14,735 nt of DNA from Desulfobacterales bacterium (GTDB lineage: Bacteria; Desulfobacterota; Desulfobacteria; Desulfobacterales; UBA11574), in NCBI GenBank assembly GCA_012974475.1, contig JAAXQD010000039.1:1-14735 (forward strand), in the 5' to 3' direction. The position numbers were made by a program, and so were the translations under genes. The notes under the pieces are model-generated. The model made no database searches. It was not told the origin of the DNA and worked only from the letters and a program-made list of their open reading frames with translations. Below, piece by piece: positions 7,506-14,711 of this stretch (position 1 is its first letter; the number at the start of each line of letters is the position of its first letter).

Positions 7506-7533
7506 GTTAAACGCCATTCTGTTAAACGGCATT
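7506..7533 (+). repeat. Pair of 13-bp direct repeats upstream of paaK
   Basis: GTTAAACGCCATT (7506-7518) and GTTAAACGGCATT (7521-7533) differ at one base and are spaced by CT, a 15-bp period. They lie just after the terminator and before an AT-rich TATATT stretch (7542-7547) that could be a -10 element. A 9-base match, GTTAAACGC, occurs again at 9463-9471 just before livK. This could be an operator, but the regulator is unknown. Confidence 0.4.
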
Positions 7534-7597
7534 TAAGGTATTATATTATCCATTCAATGATCGTCAAAATAAAAACTATTCTGAAAGGAGTTTTGGA

Positions 7598-8899
7598 ATG
7601 ATTCTCGACATCGGATTTGAAACCATGCCAAGGGAAGATCTCGAGGCCATCATACTGCGCCGGCTCAAAACCACAATTGATCGTGTTTATTCAAACATCC
7701 CTTTTTACAGGAAAAAATTCGAGGAAAATAATCTCTCGCCCAATGACATCCAGTCGCTGGAAGATTTAAAACGGATTCCGTTTACCACAAAAAAAGACCT
7801 AAGGGACAATTATCCCTTTGGAATGTTTGCCGTTCCCATGGAGACTGTTGTCCGGATCCATGCTTCGTCCGGAACTACGGGCAAACCGACCGTTGTGGGG
7901 TATACCGCAAGGGATGTGAATACCTGGGCCGAACTCATGGCCCGATCCCTGGCCGCAGGTGGCGCGACCCGTGAAGACATCATTCACAATGCATATGGAT
8001 ACGGGCTTTTTACCGGAGGACTGGGTATCCACTATGGCGCGGAAAAGCTCGGTGCTTCGGTTATTCCGGTTTCAGGGGGGAATACCAAAAGACAAATTGT
8101 GATAATGAAGGATTTCGGCCCCACCATTCTGACGGCAACCCCCTCATATGCGCTTCACCTCGCGGAAGTCGCCGAAGAAATGGGTGTTTCTTTTAAAGAT
8201 TTAAAATTTAAATATGGAATATTCGGGGCCGAACCTTGGTCGGAAAAAATGCGCGAGGAGATCGAACGAAAATTGAATCTGATTGCCGTAGATATTTACG
8301 GCTTAAGCGAGGTGATCGGCCCAGGGGTTGCCATTGAGTGTCACGAAGCCAAGCGCGGACTGCACATCTTCGAAGATCACTTCATCCCTGAAATTATCGA
8401 TCCTGTATCCGGAGAAGTTCTTCCATACGGTGAAACCGGTGAGCTTGTTTTTACCACCATCACCAAGGAAGCATTTCCCGTTATCCGTTACCGGACGCGG
8501 GACATAACCTCACTGAATCCCGAGCCGTGTATATGCGGCCGGACGCATATTCGAATGAATCGGGTGAGCGGCCGTACAGATGACATGCTGATCATCCGGG
8601 GCGTTAATGTATTTCCCTCTCAGATCGAAAGCGTCCTTATGGAAATGGATGCGGCGGAGCCCCATTACCAGCTTGTGGTGGACAGGGAGGACAATCTGGA
8701 CACGATGACCGTGCTGCTTGAAGTCGGTGAAAGCCTCTTTTCCGATGAAGTCAAACATCTGCAAAACCGGGAAAAGAAGATCGCAACAAATATAAAAGAT
8801 TATCTCGGTGTTTCAGCCAGAGTGAAACTGGTGGAACCCAAGACCATTGCCCGTAGCGAGGGCAAGGCGGTCCGGGTGATCGACAATCGCAAAATTTAA
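7598..8899 (+). CDS. paaK: Phenylacetate-CoA ligase family protein (arylacetate-CoA ligase)
   Basis: This AMP-forming acyl-CoA ligase of 433 residues activates phenylacetate, or a related arylacetate such as indoleacetate, to its CoA thioester. The ATP-binding loop SSGTTGKPT is at 90-98, YGLSE at 234-238 and RYRTRD at 297-302. CICGRT (311-316) and GRTDDMLIIRGVNVFPSQIE (325-344) are typical of the PaaK family. The C-terminal subdomain ends in SEGKAVRV, with Lys423 the likely catalytic lysine. The ATG has AGGAG at 7586-7590. It is followed by an ACT-domain gene and an ABC transporter. In anaerobes, PaaK homologues commonly sit with indolepyruvate ferredoxin oxidoreductase and work on arylacetyl-CoA from aromatic amino acids; that oxidoreductase is not in this window. 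The exact aryl substrate is not determined. Confidence 0.92.
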   Translation: MILDIGFETMPREDLEAIILRRLKTTIDRVYSNIPFYRKKFEENNLSPNDIQSLEDLKRIPFTTKKDLRDNYPFGMFAVPMETVVRIHASSGTTGKPTVVGYTARDVNTWAELMARSLAAGGATREDIIHNAYGYGLFTGGLGIHYGAEKLGASVIPVSGGNTKRQIVIMKDFGPTILTATPSYALHLAEVAEEMGVSFKDLKFKYGIFGAEPWSEKMREEIERKLNLIAVDIYGLSEVIGPGVAIECHEAKRGLHIFEDHFIPEIIDPVSGEVLPYGETGELVFTTITKEAFPVIRYRTRDITSLNPEPCICGRTHIRMNRVSGRTDDMLIIRGVNVFPSQIESVLMEMDAAEPHYQLVVDREDNLDTMTVLLEVGESLFSDEVKHLQNREKKIATNIKDYLGVSARVKLVEPKTIARSEGKAVRVIDNRKI

Positions 8900-8964
8900 T
8901 TGACAAGGGTCAGGTGTCAGAGGGCAGGCCAATGACCCATGACACAATAATAAGGAGGACAGAT

Positions 8965-9396
8965 ATGCGGGCGGAACAGATTTCAGTCTTTTTGGAAAAC
9001 AAGGCGGGACGTTTGGCTGAAGTTACAGCCATTCTTGGAGAAGCCGGTGTAAATATCCGGGCGCTTGCCGTTGCAGATACATCCGATTTCGGCGTACTTC
9101 GTCTGATCGTAGATGATAATGCAAAAGCGGTGGCGTCGCTAAAAAATCATGGGTTTACCGTAAGTAAAACCGATGTTGTGGCCGTAGAAGTGGAAGACAG
9201 GCCCGGGGGCCTTCACAGGATATTGGGTATTTTACACAAAGCCGAAATCAATGTGGAATACATGTATGCCTTTGTTCAGCACAGCGGAAAGAATGCGGTC
9301 ATGATCTTCCGAATCGACAACATCGCCGACGCTGTCAAAATACTCCAAGAAAACAGCGTAACGGTCATTGACGGAGATAAAGTATATACATTGTAA
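8965..9396 (+). CDS. Tandem ACT-domain protein
   Basis: The 143-residue protein is made of two ACT domains and nothing else: about 4-70 (QISVFLENKAGRLAEVTAILGEAGVNIRAL region) and 74-140 (VEVEDRPGGLHRILGILHKAEINVEYMY region). ACT domains bind small ligands, usually amino acids, at their interfaces. Stand-alone tandem ACT proteins of this type are regularly found beside PaaK-like ligases in anaerobes, so an amino-acid-sensing or allosteric role on the ligase is plausible but not shown. The start is ATG 8965, which has AAGGAGG at 8952-8958; a GTG at 8914 would add 17 residues unlike the family and skip this strong ribosome site. The gene lies 65 bases after paaK and 89 bases before livK. Confidence 0.9.
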   Translation: MRAEQISVFLENKAGRLAEVTAILGEAGVNIRALAVADTSDFGVLRLIVDDNAKAVASLKNHGFTVSKTDVVAVEVEDRPGGLHRILGILHKAEINVEYMYAFVQHSGKNAVMIFRIDNIADAVKILQENSVTVIDGDKVYTL

Positions 9397-9485
9397 ACCT
9401 TCACAGATCTAAGGGTTCAAGAGGATATCGGTGTAAACTTGGTCTTATAAAATTTTACTAACGTTAAACGCAAAAGGAGAGGAAA

Positions 9486-10655
9486 ATGACACTCAGAAAA
9501 ATTGCTGTTCTGTCCACGATTTGTCTTTTCGCCGTTGGACTGCTTGCCGGTCCGGCACTGGCTTTTAAAGGAGCCTACAAGGTGGGTGCCGTTTTTTCAG
9601 TAACGGGCCGAACTTCTTTTCTGGGTGACCCAGAAAAAAAGACCGCTGAAATGCTGGCTGAAAAAATCAACAATGCCGGCGGCATTAACGGAAAAAAACT
9701 GGAACTGATCATTTATGACAGCGAAGGGGATGCCACCAAGGCCAATCTTGCCGTCCGAAAACTGATCACCCAAGATAAGGTTTGTGCGGTGATCGGTCCC
9801 TCGCTGAGCGGGACGTCTTTGGCGGTTGTTCCTCTTGCCGCAAAATACGAAACCCCTCTGGTTTCCTGCGCAGCCAGCTATAAAATCGTCTGGGATGACA
9901 AAGAGAGCAAGGTGCGAAAATGGGTCTTCAAAACACCTCAGACAGATACCATGGCGGTGCAAGCCATTTACACCTACTTGAATAAGAAAGGCGTCAACAA
10001 AATCGCTGTCATGAGCGTTACCTCCGGTTTCGGTGCCAGCGGGCGCGGTGAACTTCTCCGGCTTGCCCCCGGGTATGGGATGAAAATTGTGGCGGACGAA
10101 AAATACGGCCCAAAGGATACGGATATGACCGCCCAGTTAACCAAAATCAAAGGAAAAGCGCCCCAGGTGATTGTCAATTGGTCGGTGGGGCCGACCCAGG
10201 TGGTGGTGCTTCGCAACTGGAAAGACCTGGGAATGACAAGCATTCCCTTCTATCAGAGTCACGGTTTCGGCAGCCGAAAGAATATCAAACTGGCCGCCGG
10301 GGCTGCCGAGGGGGTTTACTGTCCCCTGGGCGCAGTCAATGTTGCCGAGCTTTTGCCGGATGACCATCCTCAAAAGGCCGTAACCATGCAGTATATGAAA
10401 GACTACACCGCCAAATACAACGAGCCGTTGAGTTCCTTTGGCGGGCATGCCTGGGACGCCCTGGAATTGGTGGCGGATGCCCTTAAAGCCGTTGGCTGCG
10501 ACAAAGCCAAAATCAGAGATTACCTTGAAAACACCCAAGGATTTGTCGGGCAGCACGGAGTTTTTAACTTTTCGCCGGACGACCACATCGGCCTGGACAA
10601 AAACGCATTTCAGATGGTCGTGGTCAAAGACGGCGACTGGACACTGGCAGAATAA
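9486..10655 (+). CDS. livK: ABC transporter substrate-binding protein, LivK type
   Basis: The 389-residue protein starts with a signal peptide (1-26, cleavage after ALA) and has the periplasmic type-I fold of branched-chain amino acid binding proteins. Family landmarks are KVGAVFSVTGRTSFLG (32-47), INNAGGINGKKLELIIYDSEGD (residues around 59-80) and VCAVIGPSLSGTSLAVVPLA. No lipobox cysteine is present, so it should be soluble in the periplasm. It captures an amino acid or related small acid and delivers it to the LivHMGF complex encoded next. The ATG has AGGAGAGG just upstream. A terminator follows, as is common for binding proteins made in excess over their permease. The 'branched-chain' label is by family; placement beside paaK and the ACT gene suggests aromatic amino acids or arylacetates as possible ligands. 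Confidence 0.92.
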   Translation: MTLRKIAVLSTICLFAVGLLAGPALAFKGAYKVGAVFSVTGRTSFLGDPEKKTAEMLAEKINNAGGINGKKLELIIYDSEGDATKANLAVRKLITQDKVCAVIGPSLSGTSLAVVPLAAKYETPLVSCAASYKIVWDDKESKVRKWVFKTPQTDTMAVQAIYTYLNKKGVNKIAVMSVTSGFGASGRGELLRLAPGYGMKIVADEKYGPKDTDMTAQLTKIKGKAPQVIVNWSVGPTQVVVLRNWKDLGMTSIPFYQSHGFGSRKNIKLAAGAAEGVYCPLGAVNVAELLPDDHPQKAVTMQYMKDYTAKYNEPLSSFGGHAWDALELVADALKAVGCDKAKIRDYLENTQGFVGQHGVFNFSPDDHIGLDKNAFQMVVVKDGDWTLAE

Positions 10656-10685
10656 TCGGTTGGGTTGAGACCCAAAAACACCATA

Positions 10686-10717
10686 CGAGGGCGGTTTTAG
10701 CACCGCCCTCGCTTTTT
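10686..10717 (+). terminator. Intercistronic terminator between livK and livH
   Basis: CGAGGGCGGT (10686-10695) and ACCGCCCTCG (10702-10711) form a perfect 10-bp stem with a TTTAGC loop, followed by CTTTTT and further T-rich sequence. It lies in the 77-base gap between livK and livH. Partial termination or 3'-end protection here would keep binding-protein mRNA above permease mRNA. Confidence 0.88.
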
Positions 10718-10732
10718 AATTTTTAATTCAAA

Positions 10733-11635
10733 ATGGAAACCATCACATTGACCGGCCAGATTTTTCAATATCTGGTTACCGGCATCACCGTCGGCAGTGT
10801 TTATGCCATGGTGGCGGTCGGCTTCAATATCATTTATAACGTTACCGAGATCATAAACTTTGCCCAGGGTGAGTTTGTCATGCTGGGCGGATTGATTATG
10901 GTCTTTTTACACGTTGCCGTGGGGCTTCCGCTTATTTTGGCCTTTCCGGCCACAGTTGCCCTGGTCACTCTGGTGGGGGTATTGCTGGATAGATTGGCCA
11001 TCAACCCGATCCGCCGGCCCACGGTATTAAGCCTGATTATTGCAACCATTGCCGCGTCTATCTTGATCAAGGGAACCGCCATGTTTATCTGGGGCAAAGA
11101 TCCTTTTGATCTCCCGGCATTTTCAGGGCGCGACCCCATTATTGTTTTGGGAGCCGTCATTCAACCCCAGTATTTCTGGGTCATCGGCTTTCTGGTCTTG
11201 ATCGTCATCGTATTGACCTTCTTTTTTGAAAGAACCATCATTGGAAAGGCCATGAGCGCCTGCGCGGACAATCCGGATGCCGCCAGTTTGGTAGGGATCG
11301 ATGTCAAGCGGATGGTTCTGCTCTCATTTGCGCTGTCCGCCGCCATCGGCGCGGTGGCAGGTATTACGATGACTCCCATCGCCCTTATGGAATATGACCG
11401 GGGGGCCATGCTGGCCATAAAGGGATTCGGTGCCGCTGTTCTGGGGGGGTTGGGCAGTTTTCCCGGCGCTGTTATCGGCGGATTGATTTTGGGCGTCATC
11501 GAATCTCTGGGCGCTGGACTTATCTCTTCGGGTTACAAGGACGCTTTCGCATTGATCGTACTTTTGTTCGTTCTGTTTTTTAAACCCAGCGGAATTTTCG
11601 GAAATATAGAGATTAGCAAGATCAAAAGGTTTTAG
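10733..11635 (+). CDS. livH: Branched-chain amino acid-type ABC transporter permease LivH
   Basis: This 300-residue inner-membrane permease has about eight hydrophobic segments. It has the LivH hallmarks GSVYAMVAVGFNIIYNVTEI near the N-terminus, INFAQGEFVMLGG, and a C-terminal GFGAAVLGGLGSFPGAVIGG segment that contacts the ATPases. It forms half of the transmembrane channel with LivM. The ATG at 10733 is the only sensible start, since an in-frame TAA lies at 10724-10726. There is no Shine-Dalgarno sequence in the AT-rich stretch between the terminator and the ATG, which is unusual for this operon. Its stop is 2 bases before the livM start. Confidence 0.92.
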   Translation: METITLTGQIFQYLVTGITVGSVYAMVAVGFNIIYNVTEIINFAQGEFVMLGGLIMVFLHVAVGLPLILAFPATVALVTLVGVLLDRLAINPIRRPTVLSLIIATIAASILIKGTAMFIWGKDPFDLPAFSGRDPIIVLGAVIQPQYFWVIGFLVLIVIVLTFFFERTIIGKAMSACADNPDAASLVGIDVKRMVLLSFALSAAIGAVAGITMTPIALMEYDRGAMLAIKGFGAAVLGGLGSFPGAVIGGLILGVIESLGAGLISSGYKDAFALIVLLFVLFFKPSGIFGNIEISKIKRF

Positions 11636-11637
11636 GC

Positions 11638-12606
11638 ATGCTTCGAATCGGAAAACTTCCCATCGCCCTTTTTGCCGGCTTCATCATCATCTTTCCTTGG
11701 GTTGCCGGTAAAGTTCCCGCCATAGGGAATTATACCGACATTATGGTTTTCGTGGGTATTTACTGCCTGATCACCATCGGTCTGGGGCTTTTAATGGGCT
11801 ATGCCGGCCAGATTTCCGTTGGACAAGCCGCTTTTTACGGTATCGGCGCCTATGTTTCCGCCATTCTGACCACCCGCTACGGCCTTAATCCGTGGTTCTG
11901 CATGTTCATCGCCGTATTGGTCACCGGCACGATTGCGTTTCTGGTGGGTACGCCGTCGCTCAAACTCAAAGGGCATTATCTTGCCATGGCAACCCTTGCC
12001 TTCGGGATCATCGTTTTTATCATTTTCAATGAAGAAATCCAGTGGACCGGGGGGCCGGACGGCATGGCCGACATACCGGGTTTAAGCATATTCGGGTTTG
12101 AACTGGATTCCATTGAAAAATATTTTTACCTGGTCTGGGGTTTTGTCTTTGTCATATTGATTTTTACCATCAATGTCATTCAGTCCGATGCCGGGCGTGC
12201 ACTGAGGGCGATCCACACCAGTGAGGCCGCCGCCAATTCCATGGGGGTCAACGTCTCTAAGTTCAAGGTTTTGGTCTTTGTTTATTCGGCCATTTTGGCA
12301 TCTTTGGCGGGCAGTCTTTACGCCCACTATCTTAATTTTATCAACCCATCCACCTTCGACCTTTTCTTTTCTATCAAGCTGTTGATCATGATTGCTCTGG
12401 GGGGGATGTATAACATTTGGGGCGCGATTATCGGTGCCGGCATCATCACCTTTTTAAGCTACGAGTGGCTGCATTATTTTGAAGAATTTGAGGTCATTGT
12501 CTACGGTGCCATTCTTCTGGTGGTCACTATTTTTTTACCCAATGGACTGGTGGGGTTGCCGGGGATGCTCAAGGAATTGTTTGTGAGACAGAAGTCCAAT
12601 GAATGA
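11638..12606 (+). CDS. livM: Branched-chain amino acid-type ABC transporter permease LivM
   Basis: The 322-residue second permease has many hydrophobic helices and the LivM signatures GYAGQISVGQAAFYGIGAYVS (near 60-80), LKLKGHYLAMATLAFG and the cytoplasmic-loop segment GRALRAIHTSEAAANSMGVN. It also has the conserved GGMYNIWGAIIGAG near the C-terminus and ends in the usual FLPNGLVGL. It pairs with LivH to build the channel. Its ATG is 2 bases after livH, with AAAAGG upstream, and its last 8 bases overlap the start of livG. This tight packing is typical of translationally coupled subunits. Length is normal for the family. Confidence 0.92.
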   Translation: MLRIGKLPIALFAGFIIIFPWVAGKVPAIGNYTDIMVFVGIYCLITIGLGLLMGYAGQISVGQAAFYGIGAYVSAILTTRYGLNPWFCMFIAVLVTGTIAFLVGTPSLKLKGHYLAMATLAFGIIVFIIFNEEIQWTGGPDGMADIPGLSIFGFELDSIEKYFYLVWGFVFVILIFTINVIQSDAGRALRAIHTSEAAANSMGVNVSKFKVLVFVYSAILASLAGSLYAHYLNFINPSTFDLFFSIKLLIMIALGGMYNIWGAIIGAGIITFLSYEWLHYFEEFEVIVYGAILLVVTIFLPNGLVGLPGMLKELFVRQKSNE

Positions 12607-13378
12607 TACAACGGCGGAAAATATTCTCGAGGTGCAAGGGGTGGTCATGGCCTTTGGCGGGCTGATGGCACTCTTTAAGCCGGATTTTAAGGTGAAAAGA
12701 GGGATCATCAAAGCCATTATCGGTCCCAACGGTGCTGGAAAAACCACGCTGTTCAACATCATTACCGGCTTTTTTACCCCCACCGAGGGGACGGTCCGCT
12801 TTAAGGGACGATCCATCAAAAAATTCAAAACCCACGAAATTGCCGCCCGGGGAATTTCACGGACATTCCAGACCGTCGAGCTGTTCGGCAATATGACCGT
12901 TCTGGAAAATGTCATGCTGGGATGCCATACCCGGGTCCCCACATCCTTTATGGCGTCAGGGTTTAGACTCCCGGGAGCCAAACGGAAAGAAGAAGAAATG
13001 CGGGACAGAGCCCTAAATATTTTGAAGTTCATCGGTCTGGCCGACAAGTTCGAAGAACCGGCCGACAACCTGCCGCTCGGGCAGCAGAAGATGCTGGAAA
13101 TCGGACGGGCACTGGCCACTGAGCCGGAACTGATCTGCCTGGACGAACCTGCGGCGGGTCTCAATGAGACCGAAACTTATGTGGCATCTTCTCTGATCAA
13201 AGCCATCAACGCAAAAGGGATTACCGTTTTGCTGGTTGAGCATGACATGAAGGTGATCATGAATATATCCGATGAGATTGTGGTGCTCAATTACGGACAG
13301 AAGATCGCCGAAGGAACTCCGGAAGCGATCCGGGACAATTCAACGGTGATTGAAGCCTATTTGGGAAGCGAGGCTTAA
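12599..13378 (+). CDS. livG: Branched-chain amino acid-type ABC transporter ATP-binding protein LivG
   Basis: This 259-residue cytoplasmic ATPase has the Walker A GPNGAGKTT (42-50), the Q-loop region around FQTVELFGNMTVLENV (90-105), the LivG-type signature LPLGQQ (158-163), the Walker B LICLDEP with Asp182-Glu183 and the switch His215. The signature is the LPxGQQ variant usual for LivG rather than LSGGQ, so it is not degraded. The longer insert (about 107-135) between the Q-loop and the signature is also typical of LivG. It energises LivHM together with LivF. The ATG overlaps the end of livM by 8 bases, and livF follows after 3 bases. Confidence 0.93.
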   Translation: MNDTTAENILEVQGVVMAFGGLMALFKPDFKVKRGIIKAIIGPNGAGKTTLFNIITGFFTPTEGTVRFKGRSIKKFKTHEIAARGISRTFQTVELFGNMTVLENVMLGCHTRVPTSFMASGFRLPGAKRKEEEMRDRALNILKFIGLADKFEEPADNLPLGQQKMLEIGRALATEPELICLDEPAAGLNETETYVASSLIKAINAKGITVLLVEHDMKVIMNISDEIVVLNYGQKIAEGTPEAIRDNSTVIEAYLGSEA

Positions 13379-13381
13379 AAT

Positions 13382-14095
13382 ATGCTCAAGATCGAGGGGC
13401 TTTGCGCCGCTTATGGCAGAATCCAGGTTCTCAAAAAAGTTTCCATAAAGGTTCCCAAAGGCGAGGTGGTTTCCATCATCGGGGCCAACGGGGCCGGCAA
13501 ATCGACCCTGCTCAAGGCGATATCCGGGTTGATGAAGATCGATAAAGGCCGAATCCTGTATGAAGACCGCGACATTGCCGGTCTGTCTGCCAGCCGGATC
13601 GTCGGTTTGGGCATATCCAAGGTGCCCGAAGGGCGACAGATTTTTGCCCATCTCACGGTCCTGGACAATATCCACCTCGGAGCTTATTTATACTATAAAC
13701 GCAGGAACCGTCACGAGATCAACGAGAAGGTCAAGGAGATTTATGAAATTTTTCCGATTCTTGAACAACGTTCAAAGCAGATCGCCGGCACCCTGTCCGG
13801 TGGAGAACAACAGATGTTGGCCATCGCCCGGGCCTTGATGGCCCGGCCAGAACTCCTTCTGTTGGATGAACCTTCCATGGGCATCGCGCCCTTGATCGTT
13901 CACGAGATATTTCAGGTCGTAAAACAGCTGAACGAAACCGGAACCACGGTTCTGCTTGTGGAGCAGAATGCCAGAGCCGCCCTCAAAATTTCTCATTATT
14001 CCTACGTGATCGAACGGGGAGAAGTCGTTCTGGAAGGTTTGGCCGGAGAGCTCCTTCACAACCCGAAGGTCAAGGAAGTGTATCTCGGCGGTTAA
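13382..14095 (+). CDS. livF: Branched-chain amino acid-type ABC transporter ATP-binding protein LivF
   Basis: This 237-residue second ATPase has the Walker A GANGAGKST (34-42), the VPEGRQIFAHLTVLDNI segment characteristic of LivF (81-97), the signature LSGGEQQ (138-144), the Walker B LLLLDEPSMG with Asp162-Glu163, and VEQNA (193-197), in which LivF proteins have Gln-Asn in place of the switch histidine. All motifs are intact and the length is normal. It forms a heterodimer with LivG under LivHM. The ATG is 3 bases after livG, with GCGAGG upstream inside livG. It is the last recognised transporter gene. Confidence 0.93.
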   Translation: MLKIEGLCAAYGRIQVLKKVSIKVPKGEVVSIIGANGAGKSTLLKAISGLMKIDKGRILYEDRDIAGLSASRIVGLGISKVPEGRQIFAHLTVLDNIHLGAYLYYKRRNRHEINEKVKEIYEIFPILEQRSKQIAGTLSGGEQQMLAIARALMARPELLLLDEPSMGIAPLIVHEIFQVVKQLNETGTTVLLVEQNARAALKISHYSYVIERGEVVLEGLAGELLHNPKVKEVYLGG

Positions 14096-14118
14096 CCCCT
14101 AAATGTCTTGATATTAAA

Positions 14119-14391
14119 ATGATGAATTCAGAAAATTCAGATAAAAACGAGAACGCCCCTAAAGATAAAAACAAAGTCGTTGTCCAGCTCATCTGGGGCA
14201 TTGCACTCACCCTGGCCGGTATCGGGGTGTTTATCAGGATCCCCCAGGTCATGCCCAGGATCGAAAAGATCGAACAGTTTGCTTCGGTGATGTTTTTTAT
14301 CCGTTTTAGCTTCTATCTTTTGGGTATGCTGCTGATCGGCGGGGGGCTGAAGAAAATTTATATTAACTCTGCCATATTTAAAGATCGGTAA
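14119..14391 (+). CDS. Small two-helix membrane protein of unknown function
   Basis: I do not recognise a family. The 90-residue product has a charged, Asn/Lys/Glu/Asp-rich N-terminus (1-19) and a first hydrophobic helix (about 20-39). A short loop with Pro, Arg and Glu (40-56) is followed by a second hydrophobic helix with several Gly (about 57-76) and a short basic tail. Such a protein should sit in the inner membrane with both ends on the same side. It starts 23 bases after livF on the same strand, so it could be transcribed with the transporter. Neither the ATG at 14119 nor the adjacent ATG at 14122 has a Shine-Dalgarno sequence. Two well-formed helices with charged flanks favour a real gene. 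A transporter accessory role would be speculation. Confidence 0.6.
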   Translation: MMNSENSDKNENAPKDKNKVVVQLIWGIALTLAGIGVFIRIPQVMPRIEKIEQFASVMFFIRFSFYLLGMLLIGGGLKKIYINSAIFKDR

Positions 14392-14481
14392 CCCTTGCTT
14401 CCCATAAAATCGCGAAGCAATGGTCACACCGAAAATCGTTTGGTTTATCCCTCGTTTTATTTTCCACACCCTTTGTCTGCT

Positions 14482-14499
14482 TGCACAGAAATTTGTGCA
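14482..14499. promoter_or_regulatory. Dyad, possible activator binding site
   Basis: TGCACA and TGTGCA are perfect inverted arms around a GAAATT centre. The dyad lies about 215 bases upstream of the sigma-54 promoter, a distance suitable for an enhancer-binding protein. A second dyad, CTGGAG/CTCCAG, is at 14607-14628. Binding is not shown; the link rests on position only. Confidence 0.3.
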
Positions 14500-14695
14500 T
14501 GGATGCCCATTTGAATGTGTAACTTCTATGGGTTTGCATCCATCAAAAATTCCCCTGGAATTCAATTCATTGGTTTTGCCGGTTTTATTCAATGTATCAT
14601 GGGTCTCTGGAGAGCCTTTCAACTCCAGGCTTTGTGGGGCTTCAGGATCAAGGGACGGATTTTTAACCCTGCCGGGAATTAAAAAAAGTGCTTTC

Positions 14696-14711
14696 TGGCA
14701 CGGACGTTGCT
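14696..14711 (+). promoter_or_regulatory. Sigma-54 (RpoN) promoter, full consensus
   Basis: TGGCACG (14696-14702), four bases, then TTGCT (14707-14711) matches the -24/-12 consensus TGGCACGNNNNTTGCW at every fixed position, with the right GG-to-GC spacing. Transcription would start near 14722 and read out of the right edge, so the target gene is not in the window. Sigma-54 promoters need an AAA+ activator bound upstream. Confidence 0.85.

Noticed and set aside
8914..8964. An upstream GTG start for the ACT-domain gene.
   Set aside because: The added residues do not resemble ACT proteins, and the strong AAGGAGG directly before ATG 8965 fixes the start there.
14137..14622. A 161-codon minus-strand ORF at the right end.
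   Set aside because: Most of it is the antisense of the small membrane protein gene, and no family-like segment is visible.
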